From positions 1 to 64,000 of the forward strand of contig NZ_LNCI01000009.1 in assembly GCF_001509585.1 (NCBI RefSeq): DNA of 64,000 bases. The letters run 5' to 3'. Both the position numbers and the translations under genes were made by a program. The notes under the pieces were generated by a model. That model saw only the letters and a list, made by a program, of their open reading frames with translations, made no database searches and was not told the DNA's origin. The first letter of the stretch is position 1; every line of letters begins with the position of its first letter. Positions 18,481 through 27,134 of the stretch are shown here, one piece after another. This DNA is from Tropicimonas marinistellae (lineage in GTDB: Bacteria; Pseudomonadota; Alphaproteobacteria; Rhodobacterales; Rhodobacteraceae).

Positions 18481-19964
18481 ATCAAATGCCCATCCAGCGC
18501 GGCGACGGCAACGCTCGCCTGTTCCACGTCGTCGAAGGGAAATACGGTGTCGCCAACTGTCTGGCCCTGCTCGTGCCCTTTTCCCGCAACGAGCAGGGCA
18601 TCTCCGGGCTGCAGCGCATCCACTCCGCGCAGGATGGCCTCTGCACGGTCACCCACCTCCGTTGCGTCCGGACAACCAGACAGAACCGCGGCGCGGATCG
18701 CTGCCGGATCCTCGGAGCGCGGGTTGTCATCCGTCACGAAGGCCACGTCGGCATTCTCGGCTACGGCCTTGCCCATGAGAGGGCGTTTGGCCGTGTCCCT
18801 GTCGCCGCCGGCGCCAAAGACGCAGACAAGACGGCCCATCACATGCGGACGAAGTGCCTTGAGCGCGGTTGAGAGCGCGTCGGGCGTGTGAGCATAGTCG
18901 ACGTAAACAGCCGCGCCGTTCTTGCGGGTAGCCGCGAGCTGCATTCGGCCACGTACACCTGCAAGCTGCGGCAGGGCACGGAACACTTCTGCCGGATCGC
19001 TGCCCGACCCGATGGCGAGGCCGGCCGCTACCATGACGTTTTCCGACTGGAACCCGCCGATCAGATCGAGCCGCGCCAGGTGCACAGCACCATTCCAGGA
19101 GAACCGAAGGTCCTGCCCGGTGGCATCGAACCGAAGCCCGAGAATCCGCAGGTGGCAGCTTTCGCCGCGTCCGACCCGGATGACTTCCAGGCCCGCCTTT
19201 TCGGCAATCCCTGCCATCTCTGCCGCGCTGGCGCCATCCATCTGGATCACGGCGACGCCCTCGTCGGAGAGCACGCGAGAGAAAAGCCCGGCCTTTGCGG
19301 CGAAGTACTCGGCGAAATCGGCGTGATAATCGAGGTGATCCTGGGTCAGATTGGTGAAACCCGCGGCCGTCAGCCGGACACCGTCCAGCCGTTTCTGCGC
19401 CAATCCATGCGAACTCGCTTCCATTGCTGCATGAGTTATGCCCGCGGCCACCGCTTCGGCCAAAACGCGGTGCAGCGTGATCGGTTCGGGCGTCGTGTGC
19501 GCGAGCGGTGTTTCCCAATCGCCTTCCACGCCCGTGGTGCCGACATTGACCGCCGGAACGCCGAGACTTTGCCAGATCTGCCGGGTGAAGCTTGCCACAG
19601 AAGTCTTGCCGTTCGTGCCGGTCACCGCGACCATGACCTCGGGCTGTGCACCGAACCAGAGCGCGGCAGCATAGGCGAGCGCGGCGCGTGGATCTTCAAC
19701 GACAACCAATGCTGCGGGATCGCCGGCAAGCACGTCAGCCGCTATACGCGCTCCTTCCGCATCGGTCAGGATCGCCCCTGCCCCCATCCGGAGAGCGTAT
19801 TGAATGAATTCTGCGCCATGCACGCGGCTGCCGGGCAGCGCGGCGAAGAGATGCCCCTCTTGCACTTCCCGGCTATCGACCGAAAGCCCCGTTACACACG
19901 CCTCGGCCCCGCCCTGCGCGGTCAGGCCAAGGTCGGCCAGGGATTTTGTCTTCTTGTCACTCAT
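18477..19964 (-). CDS. murE: UDP-MurNAc-Ala-Glu--meso-DAP ligase
   Basis: Adds meso-diaminopimelate to the muropeptide. 495 residues; ATP loop VTGTNGKTSVASFT, then EASSHGLAQKRLDG and NLTQDHLDYH. The C-terminal DDNPRSEDPA contains the DNPR motif that specifies meso-DAP rather than lysine. The start MSDKKTKS at 19962-19964 lies 88 bases after ftsI; a longer start is possible but has no family support. Confidence 0.96.
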   Translation of the reverse strand: MSDKKTKSLADLGLTAQGGAEACVTGLSVDSREVQEGHLFAALPGSRVHGAEFIQYALRMGAGAILTDAEGARIAADVLAGDPAALVVVEDPRAALAYAAALWFGAQPEVMVAVTGTNGKTSVASFTRQIWQSLGVPAVNVGTTGVEGDWETPLAHTTPEPITLHRVLAEAVAAGITHAAMEASSHGLAQKRLDGVRLTAAGFTNLTQDHLDYHADFAEYFAAKAGLFSRVLSDEGVAVIQMDGASAAEMAGIAEKAGLEVIRVGRGESCHLRILGLRFDATGQDLRFSWNGAVHLARLDLIGGFQSENVMVAAGLAIGSGSDPAEVFRALPQLAGVRGRMQLAATRKNGAAVYVDYAHTPDALSTALKALRPHVMGRLVCVFGAGGDRDTAKRPLMGKAVAENADVAFVTDDNPRSEDPAAIRAAVLSGCPDATEVGDRAEAILRGVDALQPGDALLVAGKGHEQGQTVGDTVFPFDDVEQASVAVAALDGHLI

Positions 19965-20052
19965 GCCTGCCACCCCGCTCGCCAGCGCCCCAGGGAACGC
20001 GCTCGAAAACATGAGCCCCCTTTTCCGACCTTTTGGCCGCAGGGTCCACCGG

Positions 20053-21837
20053 TCAATTCGATGCGCGTATCACGCCTTCTTTTTCACCGGGCTCCGGCAT
20101 GGGCCTCAGTCCAAGTAGCGGCGCCGTCCGCCGGATGATCTCTGCTGCCACCGGCACCGAGGTCCATCCGGCGGTGCGGCGCGGTTTCGGGCCAGACGTC
20201 TCCACCGGTTCGTCCAACGTGACGATCAGCACATATTTCGGATCCTGCGCCGGAAAGACGCTCGCGAAGGTGGCAATGACCTTGTCGTTGTAATACCCGC
20301 CACGCGGCTTCGGCTTGTCTGCGGTACCCGTTTTGCCGCCGACGGAATAACCAGGCACCTCTCCGAAACTCGCAGTTCCGCGCTTGACTACTTCACGCAG
20401 CATCTGCCGCGCCGCCTTGGATGCCTGTTCGCTCACCACACGCTCGCCATGCTGCGGCAAAGGGTGGCGACGCAAGGTTGGCGTGATCTTCGTGCCACCG
20501 TTAAGAAGCGATGCATAGCCGGCGGCGAGGTGAACCGGGCTTGAGCTGAGCCCGTGGCCATAAGAAATTGTAATCGTGCTGATCTCTGTCCAGCGTTTGG
20601 GCAACAACGGCTTCCCTGTTGGCGCCTCGACCATTTCCAAACCGGTCGGCTCCAGAAACCCAAGGGAATCGAGGAATTCGCGTTGGCGCTTCGCGCCGAT
20701 GGCGAGTGCCATCTTCGCTGTGCCCACGTTCGAGGAGTTCACGATTACGTCCGTGACCGAAACCTCGCCGTAGTTCTTGCCGTTGAATTCCTTGATCTTG
20801 AATTTCCCCCACTTCATCGGCGCGTTGGCGTCGATGATCGTATTCGCGTTGACGAGCCCGAGGTCCATTGCCTGCGCGGCGGTGAAGATCTTGAACACGG
20901 ACCCGAGTTCGTAGACGCCCTGAACGGCCCGGTTGAAGAGCGGGCTGTCGCCGGCATCTCCCTCGACCAACGGCTGCGGCCGGTCATTTGGGTCGAAATC
21001 GGGCAGTGACACCATGGTCAGGATTTCGCCCGTGTGTACGTCCATCAGAATCGCGCTCGCGCCCTTGGCGTTCATCAGCTTCATACCGCCTTCGAGCACT
21101 TCGCGCGTGGCGGCCTGGACCGTGAGGTCGAGCGACAACTCCAGTGGAGCGCCATTGTTGGCCGGATCGCGCAACCAGGCGTCGAATTCCTTTTCCACTC
21201 CAGCGGTGCCGATCACCTCGGCCGAATGCACGCCTTCGCGGCCGAAACTCGCCCCCCCCAGAACATGTGAGGCCAGCCGACCGTTTGGATAGAGCCGCAT
21301 CTCCCGCGGCCCGAACAACAGTCCGGGTTCGCCGATATCGTGCACTCGCTGCATCTGTTCCGGGCTCAACTTCTTTTTGATCCACAGGAACTTGCGTGAC
21401 CCAGTGAAATCTTCCAACAGCTCGGCCTCGTCGAGGTCCGGGAATACCTGCGCCAGCTCTTTCGCCGCACGCGCGGGTTCCACGAGGTCGCGGGTCTGTG
21501 CATAGAGCGAATGTGTCGAGAGGTTGGTCGCCAAGATCCGGCCATTGCGGTCGACGATATTGGCACGCTGCGCCACGATGTCAGAACCGGCGGAAGCCAC
21601 GCGCACCTCGGAGGGTTCGGCCGCCGCCAGAAGCCCCATTCGAACGCCAATCACAGAGAACGCACACACGAAAAAGAGGGCCAAAACAAAAAGCCGCCCT
21701 TCGGCGCGGTGACGCATATTGTCTCGCATCGCCTCGTGGCGCAGGCGTCGGTTCTCCCGTTCAATGGCGTCCGGGTTCTCGCCCTTCTCGCGGGCCGTCA
21801 GAATGCGTGCGAGCGGGCGCAGGGGCGTTCGGATCAC
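20053..21837 (-). CDS. ftsI: peptidoglycan D,D-transpeptidase FtsI (PBP3)
   Basis: Septal transpeptidase. 594 residues: a cytoplasmic basic tail, one membrane anchor ([22 protein letters not shown], about residues 49-70), a PBP dimerisation domain, and the transpeptidase domain with the active-site Ser in [11 protein letters not shown] as VNSSNVGTA, and KTG in VGGKTGTAD. Its start overlaps the ftsL stop by 4 bases. Confidence 0.96.
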   Translation of the reverse strand: MIRTPLRPLARILTAREKGENPDAIERENRRLRHEAMRDNMRHRAEGRLFVLALFFVCAFSVIGVRMGLLAAAEPSEVRVASAGSDIVAQRANIVDRNGRILATNLSTHSLYAQTRDLVEPARAAKELAQVFPDLDEAELLEDFTGSRKFLWIKKKLSPEQMQRVHDIGEPGLLFGPREMRLYPNGRLASHVLGGASFGREGVHSAEVIGTAGVEKEFDAWLRDPANNGAPLELSLDLTVQAATREVLEGGMKLMNAKGASAILMDVHTGEILTMVSLPDFDPNDRPQPLVEGDAGDSPLFNRAVQGVYELGSVFKIFTAAQAMDLGLVNANTIIDANAPMKWGKFKIKEFNGKNYGEVSVTDVIVNSSNVGTAKMALAIGAKRQREFLDSLGFLEPTGLEMVEAPTGKPLLPKRWTEISTITISYGHGLSSSPVHLAAGYASLLNGGTKITPTLRRHPLPQHGERVVSEQASKAARQMLREVVKRGTASFGEVPGYSVGGKTGTADKPKPRGGYYNDKVIATFASVFPAQDPKYVLIVTLDEPVETSGPKPRRTAGWTSVPVAAEIIRRTAPLLGLRPMPEPGEKEGVIRASN

Positions 21838-22190
21838 GGGAACTGCCCTCCATTCTCAAGCGCGCCGGCGATTTCGATTGGCGTGGTGATCGGCAGGGCG
21901 GGTGGCGGCGGAAAAGCAACCTGCTCGATCGATCCGAATTGCTCAGGCTGAAGCGGCAGAAGCCCAAGCCGGTCGAAGTTTATCTCGGCCAGGTCGGCGA
22001 GCCGGTCGGGTCGATTGAGGTAGGCCCATTCCGCTTCCAGAACTGCCAGCGACTCACGCAATGCACCGATCTCGCGCTTGAGCCTGGCGGAGTCCTTCAA
22101 TGCGGCCTGAGTCTGGTAATTCTCCTGGTAGGCCCAGAAAGCGAGGCCCATCACGGCAAGCGCGGAGGTCAGGTAGAAAAACGATTTCAC
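21834..22190 (-). CDS. ftsL: cell division protein FtsL
   Basis: Bitopic divisome protein. 118 residues with one N-terminal membrane segment ([17 protein letters not shown]) and a coiled-coil region ([21 protein letters not shown]), the usual FtsL layout, then a Pro-rich tail. The start is taken as GTG at 22188-22190: it overlaps the rsmH TGA and has AGGAG five bases upstream. A second GTG five codons earlier (22205) lies inside rsmH and overlaps that ribosome site. Confidence 0.9.
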   Translation of the reverse strand: MKSFFYLTSALAVMGLAFWAYQENYQTQAALKDSARLKREIGALRESLAVLEAEWAYLNRPDRLADLAEINFDRLGLLPLQPEQFGSIEQVAFPPPPALPITTPIEIAGALENGGQFP

Positions 22191-23188
22191 GGCGTCTCCT
22201 TCCACCAGTCTTTTGGACCCGGCAGGCCCATTGCGGTTCGGTCGAGAGGTGTAATTGGCGCTTCAGTGCGGACGGCGACGCGCAGCTTGGCTGACCGCGC
22301 GCGTGGGTTTGCGTCGATTTCACTTTCGGACGGCGCGATTGCCCGGCGCGACAGAAGTCGGAATTGGGCAGGTGTTTCCTCGGCTTCCGGCGCGTAGCGG
22401 TTCGCACGGCCAGTGCCGCCGGACCGGGCCTGCAGGTATCGTTTGACGACCCGATCCTCCAGCGAGTGGAAGGTGACGACAGCGAGCTTTCCACCTGGCT
22501 TCAGCGCCCGCTCCGCCGCCGCCAACCCACCGATCAGCTCGCCGAACTCGTCGTTCACGGCAATGCGCAGTGCCTGAAAACTGCGTGTCGCGGGATGAAT
22601 TTGCCCCGGGCGAGGGCGCGGCAGGCATGCAGCCACGGCCTCCGCAAGTTGCAATGTCGTCTCGAAGGGTCGAATGGCAACGATGGAGCGCGCAATGCGC
22701 CGCGCCGCACGCTCTTCCCCGTAGTGGAAAAGCAGATCCGCAAGTTCCGCTTCGGACAGCTGATTGACCAGATCGGCCGCGCTTCGCCCCTCGCCGCTCA
22801 TCCGCATGTCGAGCGGCCCGTCCTTCTGGAAGGAAAACCCGCGCGCGGCTTGATCAATCTGCATGGACGAAACGCCTAGGTCGAGCACCACACCGTCAAG
22901 CGGCGCGCCGGCGTGTTGGTCCAGTTCCGAAAATCGCCCCTGCACAAGCTCCAGACGTGCGCCGAACTCCGACAGCATCTGGTTAGCCATGGCTAGAGCG
23001 GCAGGATCGCGGTCCACGCCAATGACCTTGTCGGCTCCCGCCTCTAACAAGCGGCGTGTGTAGCCGCCCGCTCCGAACGTTCCATCCAGCCAAAGGCCCG
23101 ACACGGGCGAAACCGCCTCGATCAGCGGGTCAATCAGGACCGGAACATGCGGCTCTTGAGCATCGGGAGCGCGGGCAGCGGCAGCCAT
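22187..23188 (-). CDS. rsmH: 16S rRNA m4C1402 methyltransferase RsmH
   Basis: Methylates N4 of C1402 in 16S rRNA using SAM. 333 residues. It opens with [15 protein letters not shown] and the SAM motif [18 protein letters not shown], then [18 protein letters not shown] and the C-terminal [14 protein letters not shown]. Second gene of the dcw operon, 4 bases after mraZ. Confidence 0.97.
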   Translation of the reverse strand: MAAAARAPDAQEPHVPVLIDPLIEAVSPVSGLWLDGTFGAGGYTRRLLEAGADKVIGVDRDPAALAMANQMLSEFGARLELVQGRFSELDQHAGAPLDGVVLDLGVSSMQIDQAARGFSFQKDGPLDMRMSGEGRSAADLVNQLSEAELADLLFHYGEERAARRIARSIVAIRPFETTLQLAEAVAACLPRPRPGQIHPATRSFQALRIAVNDEFGELIGGLAAAERALKPGGKLAVVTFHSLEDRVVKRYLQARSGGTGRANRYAPEAEETPAQFRLLSRRAIAPSESEIDANPRARSAKLRVAVRTEAPITPLDRTAMGLPGPKDWWKETP

Positions 23189-23192
23189 CGTC

Positions 23193-23693
23193 CTAGATTA
23201 CCCCACCTTCCAACAACGTCAGCGGATCCACGTCCTCCGGCAGTTCGTCCAGCATCGCCTCGTTCTGCGGCTCGACCTCCTGCTCGTAGGTATCGGGATT
23301 CCAGATGTGGAACGTATCATGCGCCGCGATAAAGAATGCCTCGCCCTCAAGGCCAATCATGTCGCGAATCGACTGCGGTAAAAGCAGCCGGCCATTCTCG
23401 TCGACAGTCGCCGGATGAGACTGGCCGTTGAAGTAGGCCTCCATCATCCGCCGCTCTTTTGTACCGCGCGGCATCTTGGCGATCTTGGCGTCGACCTCCG
23501 CGACCGCCTCCATCGTGTAGCATTCCAGGAAGTTTTTACGGGCTGTGCCGTAGTGAACGACGAGGTTGGGTTGAAGCCCCTCTGTCCAGTCCGGGTCGCC
23601 CGCCTCGAGCACGCGGCGGAACGCAGCAGGCACGGAAACCCTGCCCTTCGCATCCACCTTGTGGCGGCCTCGCCCTCTGAACACTCGCGCCAA
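23193..23693 (-). CDS. mraZ: transcriptional regulator MraZ
   Basis: 166 residues with two AbrB/SpoVT-like halves. The first has [14 protein letters not shown], the second [15 protein letters not shown], the paired DxxGR motifs of MraZ. It binds TGGGN-type direct repeats and represses its own dcw operon. Matching repeats lie upstream at 23998-24024. The long leader in between contains a terminator-like hairpin. Confidence 0.95.
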   Translation of the reverse strand: MARVFRGRGRHKVDAKGRVSVPAAFRRVLEAGDPDWTEGLQPNLVVHYGTARKNFLECYTMEAVAEVDAKIAKMPRGTKERRMMEAYFNGQSHPATVDENGRLLLPQSIRDMIGLEGEAFFIAAHDTFHIWNPDTYEQEVEPQNEAMLDELPEDVDPLTLLEGGVI

Positions 23694-23737
23694 GGATTGC
23701 GCTCCTTGCTGCCTCTCGTCTCTCGTTCGTCCTGAAA

Positions 23738-23779
23738 CGAAAACGGCGGATCAGACTGCTGCCACTGTCTGATCCGCCG
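23738..23779 (-). terminator. terminator-like hairpin in the mraZ leader
   Basis: Perfect 13-bp stem, CGGCGGATCAGAC with its complement (23744-23756 and 23767-23779), 10-base loop, followed on the minus strand by TTTTCGTTTC. It lies about 50 bases before the mraZ start, after the MraZ boxes. It may attenuate readthrough into the dcw operon, or end transcripts coming from upstream. Confidence 0.6.
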
Positions 23780-23997
23780 CCCTCGTCCCATCTCTGGGTG
23801 CGTCCGATCGCGCGTGCCACCTGGGGGGATGTCTGCTCGCTCACGCGTCGGATCTCTTTGTGCCGATGAAAGCGGGTGCCTGTATGAAACCTGACTTTTT
23901 GGGGAAGCCTTGGGGTCTTTCGCCCCTTTTTCTCTGCCCGTCCTCATCGTGTGGGATCTTTATGACCTGCCCTCTTATAGAAATCAATAACACATTA

Positions 23998-24024
23998 TCC
24001 CACCTTGCCCCACCACGTGCCCCA
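23998..24024 (-). promoter_or_regulatory. MraZ boxes (three TGGGR repeats)
   Basis: On the minus strand TGGGG, TGGGG and TGGGA occur with start-to-start steps of 12 and 10 bases, about 305-330 bases upstream of mraZ. Tandem TGGGN repeats at about 10-base steps are the known MraZ binding pattern. The promoter should overlap them. Confidence 0.75.
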
Positions 24025-24342
24025 TAAGACACAATCATGCGCGCCTACCCCCTAGGAATAACCATAAATTGTGATCGGCACACAATCAGGCGCAAAATAT
24101 AGACAGCGATTTTTTGGATTTTTTTCTACTGATGAGACGGAAAACAGCCTCGCGCAGGTGCCGGAGAGAGCGAATCCCACGTTGCGGCCACGAATTCCCA
24201 TGGGAAAACAGCGCGACTCCGGGCCGCCGCAGGCACAACCCCGGAATCGACGCCAATCCAATAATCATCGGTGCCACGAAATCCCATTTTGGGGACAGCA
24301 TCCCACGGCAACCCAACCGAACCGACCTCACACAAGCTCGCA
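24025..24342. other. non-coding region between dcw leader and mrp terminator
   Basis: About 320 bases, AT-richer than its surroundings at 24050-24125 (a run of T around 24110-24125). Open frames crossing it have no family resemblance. It may hold further dcw promoter elements; nothing specific recognised. Confidence 0.35.
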
Positions 24343-24376
24343 GAAAAACAAACGGGAGGGGCGCTCCCCTCCCGTT
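24343..24376 (-). terminator. intrinsic terminator of the mrp gene
   Basis: An 11-bp stem AACGGGAGGGG / CCCCTCCCGTT with a 4-base loop, followed on the minus strand by TTGTTTTT. It starts about 25 bases after the mrp stop codon. Confidence 0.88.
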
Positions 24377-24401
24377 AAAGCCATCGCCGTCGAGATTGTT
24401 G

Positions 24402-25481
24402 TCAGGCCATGCCGCCGCCAACCAAACGTGCCGCAAGTTCCGCGTAGGCCGCGGCCGCCGGTCCGTCGCCCAATGCGATCGGCGTACCGGCATCACCCGC
24501 AAGACGTGTCTCCAATTCCAGCGGCAACTCCCCGAGGAAGGGTACGCCCATGGCCTGCGCCTCTGCCGCAACGCCACCGTGACCGAACAAGTGCGCCTCG
24601 TGACCGCATTGCGGGCAAACATAGGTCGACATGTTTTCGATGAGCCCAAGCACGGGCACACTGAGCTTGCCAAACATATCGATCGCCCTTCGCGCATCGA
24701 TCAGCGCCACGTCCTGCGGCGTCGAGACCACAAGTGCTCCGGTCAGCTTGTAGCGCTGGCCGAGAGTGAGCTGGACGTCTCCCGTTCCAGGCGGCAGATC
24801 GATGATCAGGACATCGAGACGCCCCCAGGCCACGTCCCCCAGCATCTGTTGGAGTGCCCCCATGAGCATCGGCCCGCGCCAGATGACCGCTTCCGCATCT
24901 TTCAAGAGCGCTCCCATGGACATCACCGTCACGCCATGGGCCTGCAATGGTTCGATCGTCTTTCCGTCGGGCGACGCGGGTCGCCTCGTCGTCCCCATCA
25001 TCCGCGTTTGAGACGGGCCGTATATGTCGGCATCGAGCAACCCGACCCGTCGCCCCTGCCGCGCCAGCGCAACGGCGAGATTGGCCGAAACGGTCGATTT
25101 CCCGACCCCGCCCTTGCCGGACCCGATCGCGAGGATCCGGTCGATACCGGAAAGGACCGCTGGCCCGCTCGCCTGCGGCGTCGGGTGACGCCCCACTTTC
25201 AGGTTCGGCGGCGACGCTTTCGCAGCAGCCGGTCCATGCGCTGTGAGCACAACCGAAACGCTCGAAACACCATCGAGCCGCGCAATCGCCGACTCCGCCG
25301 CCTGGCGAACGGGCTCCAGGGCGCGCGCGGATTCGGGATTTGCCGCTTCGAGAACGAACTGGACCCCACCGCCCGAATCGACTGTTAGCGCCCGCACCAA
25401 GTCACGAGAGACCAGATTGCCACCATCCGGCACAATTATCGCCTCAAGCACCTTGACAACATCGTCGCGCGTGACCGCCAT
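24402..25481 (-). CDS. mrp: Mrp/ApbC-type Fe-S cluster carrier ATPase
   Basis: Cytoplasmic P-loop protein that carries Fe-S clusters to apoproteins. 359 residues: an N-terminal MIP18/DUF59-like domain (TRDDVVKVLEAI to VSVVLTA), the deviant Walker A GSGKGGVGKSTVS, the DADIYGPS motif, and the cluster-binding CPQCG. The start MAVTRDDV at 25479-25481 follows a GGTGGGC-type site; upstream codons lack resemblance. It ends in a strong terminator. Confidence 0.93.
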   Translation of the reverse strand: MAVTRDDVVKVLEAIIVPDGGNLVSRDLVRALTVDSGGGVQFVLEAANPESARALEPVRQAAESAIARLDGVSSVSVVLTAHGPAAAKASPPNLKVGRHPTPQASGPAVLSGIDRILAIGSGKGGVGKSTVSANLAVALARQGRRVGLLDADIYGPSQTRMMGTTRRPASPDGKTIEPLQAHGVTVMSMGALLKDAEAVIWRGPMLMGALQQMLGDVAWGRLDVLIIDLPPGTGDVQLTLGQRYKLTGALVVSTPQDVALIDARRAIDMFGKLSVPVLGLIENMSTYVCPQCGHEAHLFGHGGVAAEAQAMGVPFLGELPLELETRLAGDAGTPIALGDGPAAAAYAELAARLVGGGMA

Positions 25482-25610
25482 CTGCCCACCTTTCCGCAAG
25501 AAACTTCCCGTCAGACCTATAGCGCCATGCCGCAGACGCAAGGCGCGATCAGGCAGCGCCCAAAAAACAGGCTGCCTGACTGGAAATTGGGTCAGTAGTA
25601 CACATGCAAA
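25482..25610. other. intergenic, divergent mrp and first DUF1127 gene
   Basis: Carries the mrp promoter on the minus strand. No distinct motif recognised before the shared DUF1127 promoter element that begins at 25611. Confidence 0.35.
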
Positions 25611-25711
25611 TGCTGCATAGCGGCATTGAACTTTCGGCTGATTGCGCAATCGGTCTGCAAGGCTATCTTTGGATCAACGCAGCGCTAACACGACAACGGG
25701 TGGCGCTAACA
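25611..25711 (+). promoter_or_regulatory. shared DUF1127 promoter and leader element, copy A
   Basis: Holds TGCTGCATAGCGGCATTG (25611-25628), a candidate promoter TTGCGC (-35, about 25642), 16 bases, TATCTT (-10, 25664-25669), then GCGCTAACA at 25682 and again at 25703. AGCGC (25681-25685) can pair with GCGCT (25703-25707) to form a leader hairpin. The same parts recur before the other DUF1127 genes. Confidence 0.6.
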
Positions 25712-25795
25712 ACAACGAAACGATGGCTGAAAGGAGTTCGCTCCTGAGGCAAGAGGCCGGCAAGAGTACCGGCGACTGAGCAAGGATCGCGCACC

Positions 25796-26005
25796 ATGGC
25801 AACGGCACAGAGTGCATATGCCAGCCCGGCGAGAAAACGGGCAAGGGATGCGGTCAGAAAAAGCCTGGGCCGGTTAGTGCAGTATCGCACCTATCGCCGG
25901 ACCGTCCGCGGATTGTCGGGAATGACCGACACGGAACTGCGGAAAATCGGCCTCAGTCGCGGGATGATCCGCTCGGTCGCACGAGAGACCGCACTCGCGG
26001 CCTGA
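25796..26005 (+). CDS. ccaF1: DUF1127 small RNA-associated protein, CcaF1-like
   Basis: 69 residues, basic. The DUF1127 domain fills the C-terminal half (YRRTVRGLSGMTDTELRKIGLSRGMIRSVARE). In R. sphaeroides the gene at the same place, directly upstream of four CcsR sRNAs, encodes CcaF1, a DUF1127 protein that binds RNA and affects sRNA maturation. The same arrangement here supports the name. AGGA lies 11 bases before the ATG. It is probably transcribed with the four sRNAs that follow, up to the poly-T at 26440. Confidence 0.82.
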   Translation: MATAQSAYASPARKRARDAVRKSLGRLVQYRTYRRTVRGLSGMTDTELRKIGLSRGMIRSVARETALAA

Positions 26006-26020
26006 AATAGAACAACGAGT

Positions 26021-26092
26021 TCAGAGACCCGTCCTCCTCCCTGGGTCGTCTGATCGGCGGTGGCACCCTCCTCCTCCCTGGTGCCGCCGCCA
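26021..26092 (+). ncRNA. ccsR1: CcsR-type sRNA 1 (CCUCCUCCC double hairpin)
   Basis: Two stem-loops, each showing CCTCCTCCC in the loop. Stem 1 is GACCC/GGGTC; stem 2 is GGCGGTGGCACC/GGTGCCGCCGCC. The loop motif resembles the anti-Shine-Dalgarno sequence. It starts 15 bases after the DUF1127 stop. Same strand and order as ccsR1 of R. sphaeroides. Confidence 0.85.
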
Positions 26093-26126
26093 CAGAATAC
26101 CGCCCGAACGGGCAGACATACGAGGC

Positions 26127-26194
26127 CATGGCCCCCTCCTCCTCCCTGGGGCACGGTTTCGGCGGCAGCACTCTCCTCCTCCCGAGTGCGCCGC
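26127..26194 (+). ncRNA. ccsR2: CcsR-type sRNA 2
   Basis: Stem 1 GCCCC/GGGGC and stem 2 GCGGC-(A)-GCACTC/GAGTGC-GCCGC with one bulged A. Both loops contain CTCCTCCTCCC. It is the most divergent of the four in stem sequence, yet pairing is kept, which supports a selected structure. Confidence 0.83.
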
Positions 26195-26255
26195 ATCCAA
26201 CAAACGGCGCTCGGAATTCGGACGCCAAGTGCCGGTCGGCACAAGTAGATTGAGT

Positions 26256-26330
26256 TCAGGAAACCCGTCCTCCTCCCTGGGTTTTCTGGTTCCGGCGGTG
26301 ACACCCTCCTCCTCCCTGGTGTCACCGCCA
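26256..26330 (+). ncRNA. ccsR3: CcsR-type sRNA 3
   Basis: Stem 1 AAACCC/GGGTTT flanked by CAG/CTG, and stem 2 GGCGGTGACACC/GGTGTCACCGCC. CCTCCTCCC lies in both loops. Preceded by GAGTTCAG, as is sRNA 1, which suggests that pairs of units were duplicated. Confidence 0.85.
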
Positions 26331-26362
26331 CGTAATACGCCGGCACGACCGGCAGACAGAGA

Positions 26363-26446
26363 TCAGGAAACCCGTCCTCCTCCCTGGGTTTTCTGTATTT
26401 CGGCGGCGACACCTTCCTCCTCCCTGGTGTCGCCGCCATTTTTTTC
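26363..26446 (+). ncRNA. ccsR4: CcsR-type sRNA 4 with terminator
   Basis: Stem 1 is the same as in sRNA 3 (AAACCC/GGGTTT); stem 2 is GGCGGCGACACC/GGTGTCGCCGCC followed by ATTTTTTTC. The second hairpin therefore doubles as the intrinsic terminator of the whole ccaF1-ccsR1-4 transcript. Confidence 0.87.
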
Positions 26447-26514
26447 GTCACAGCACAATTGTCGCCGCCGCCTGCCGCAACACGGTGGGTTTCTTGCGAT
26501 TTTGCCCCACACCT

Positions 26515-26611
26515 CGGCGCATAGCGGGCTTGTCGAATAGGGCGTTGAACTCCACCGCCACACGGTAGATTTCATACCCGCCGGGACCGCTAACACCTCC
26601 AACGTTAGCGC
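26515..26611 (+). promoter_or_regulatory. shared DUF1127 promoter and leader element, copy B
   Basis: GCATAGCGGGCTTG (from 26519), a candidate promoter TTGAAC, 15 bases, TAGATT (-10 at 26566-26571), then CCGCTAAC at 26587. Here the leader forms a perfect 7-bp hairpin CGCTAAC/GTTAGCG (26588-26594 and 26604-26610, loop of 9). Confidence 0.58.
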
Positions 26612-26662
26612 CCACACTGCGCCAGGGCAGAGCACCGGCGCCGATGTTGAAGGACAGCCAAT

Positions 26663-26881
26663 ATGCAACTCGTGTCTCAAGCGACCACTCCCACGGTACA
26701 GGCTGGCGCCACGCGGGCATCCGATATCGTGACATCTGTCGGGGTATTTCTCCGCCGAACCGCCGTCTATCGTCGAACATTGCGCGAATTGAAGGCGCTG
26801 AGCGACCGGGAACTGGATGACCTCGATCTACGTCGCTCGGACCTTGCCGCAATTGCACGAGGCGTTGCCGCCAAAGCCTGA
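26663..26881 (+). CDS. DUF1127 protein 2
   Basis: 72 residues with the DUF1127 motif YRRTLRELKALSDRELDDLDLRRSDLAAIAR. AGGA is eight bases before the ATG. Unlike the first and third copies it is followed by an ordinary terminator rather than a CcsR RNA. The function is presumably related to RNA binding, as for CcaF1, but that is inference. Confidence 0.85.
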   Translation: MQLVSQATTPTVQAGATRASDIVTSVGVFLRRTAVYRRTLRELKALSDRELDDLDLRRSDLAAIARGVAAKA

Positions 26882-26923
26882 TAATTCACACCCGGAAGCG
26901 ACTAGCACTTATTGCTACTTGGA

Positions 26924-26960
26924 ATGGCGGACCTGCCTTGGCTCCGCCATTTTTGTTTTC
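26924..26960 (+). terminator. terminator of the second DUF1127 gene
   Basis: Stem ATGGCGGA/TCCGCCAT with an 11-base loop, then TTTTGTTTTC. No CCTCCTCCC motif in the loop. Confidence 0.8.
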
Positions 26961-26983
26961 TGGCGCTTAACCCGACCCTCGCA

Positions 26984-27083
26984 TGCTGCATAGCAGCATT
27001 GCCAAAAGGAGAGATTGTCGCACCCCGGAATCTGCGTACATTGTGAGGCGAAGGTAGCGCTAACGGAACAATACCGGCGCTAC
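26984..27083 (+). promoter_or_regulatory. shared DUF1127 promoter and leader element, copy C
   Basis: TGCTGCATAGCAGCATTG (26984-27001), here a perfect palindrome TGCTGC-ATA-GCAGCA matching the CTGC-N3-GCAG pattern bound by PhaR. Then TTGTCG, 16 bases, TACATT (-10 at 27037-27042) and GCGCTAAC at 27057. The leader hairpin is GTAGCGC/GCGCTAC (27054-27060 and 27077-27083). Confidence 0.6.
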
Positions 27084-27134
27084 GAAAGAGACAAGATTGG
27101 CAGAACGCCAGAGCAGACAGAAGGAAATATGATT

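Noticed and set aside
24114-25388. 424-codon plus-strand open frame across the mrp gene
   Set aside because: Complement of mrp, whose GKGGVGKST and CPQCG motifs are decisive.
26021-26446. CRISPR array suggested by the repeated CCTCCTCCC
   Set aside because: Repeats are short, lie in hairpin loops, and the spacing and flanking stems vary by covariation; the pattern is sRNA, not repeat-spacer.
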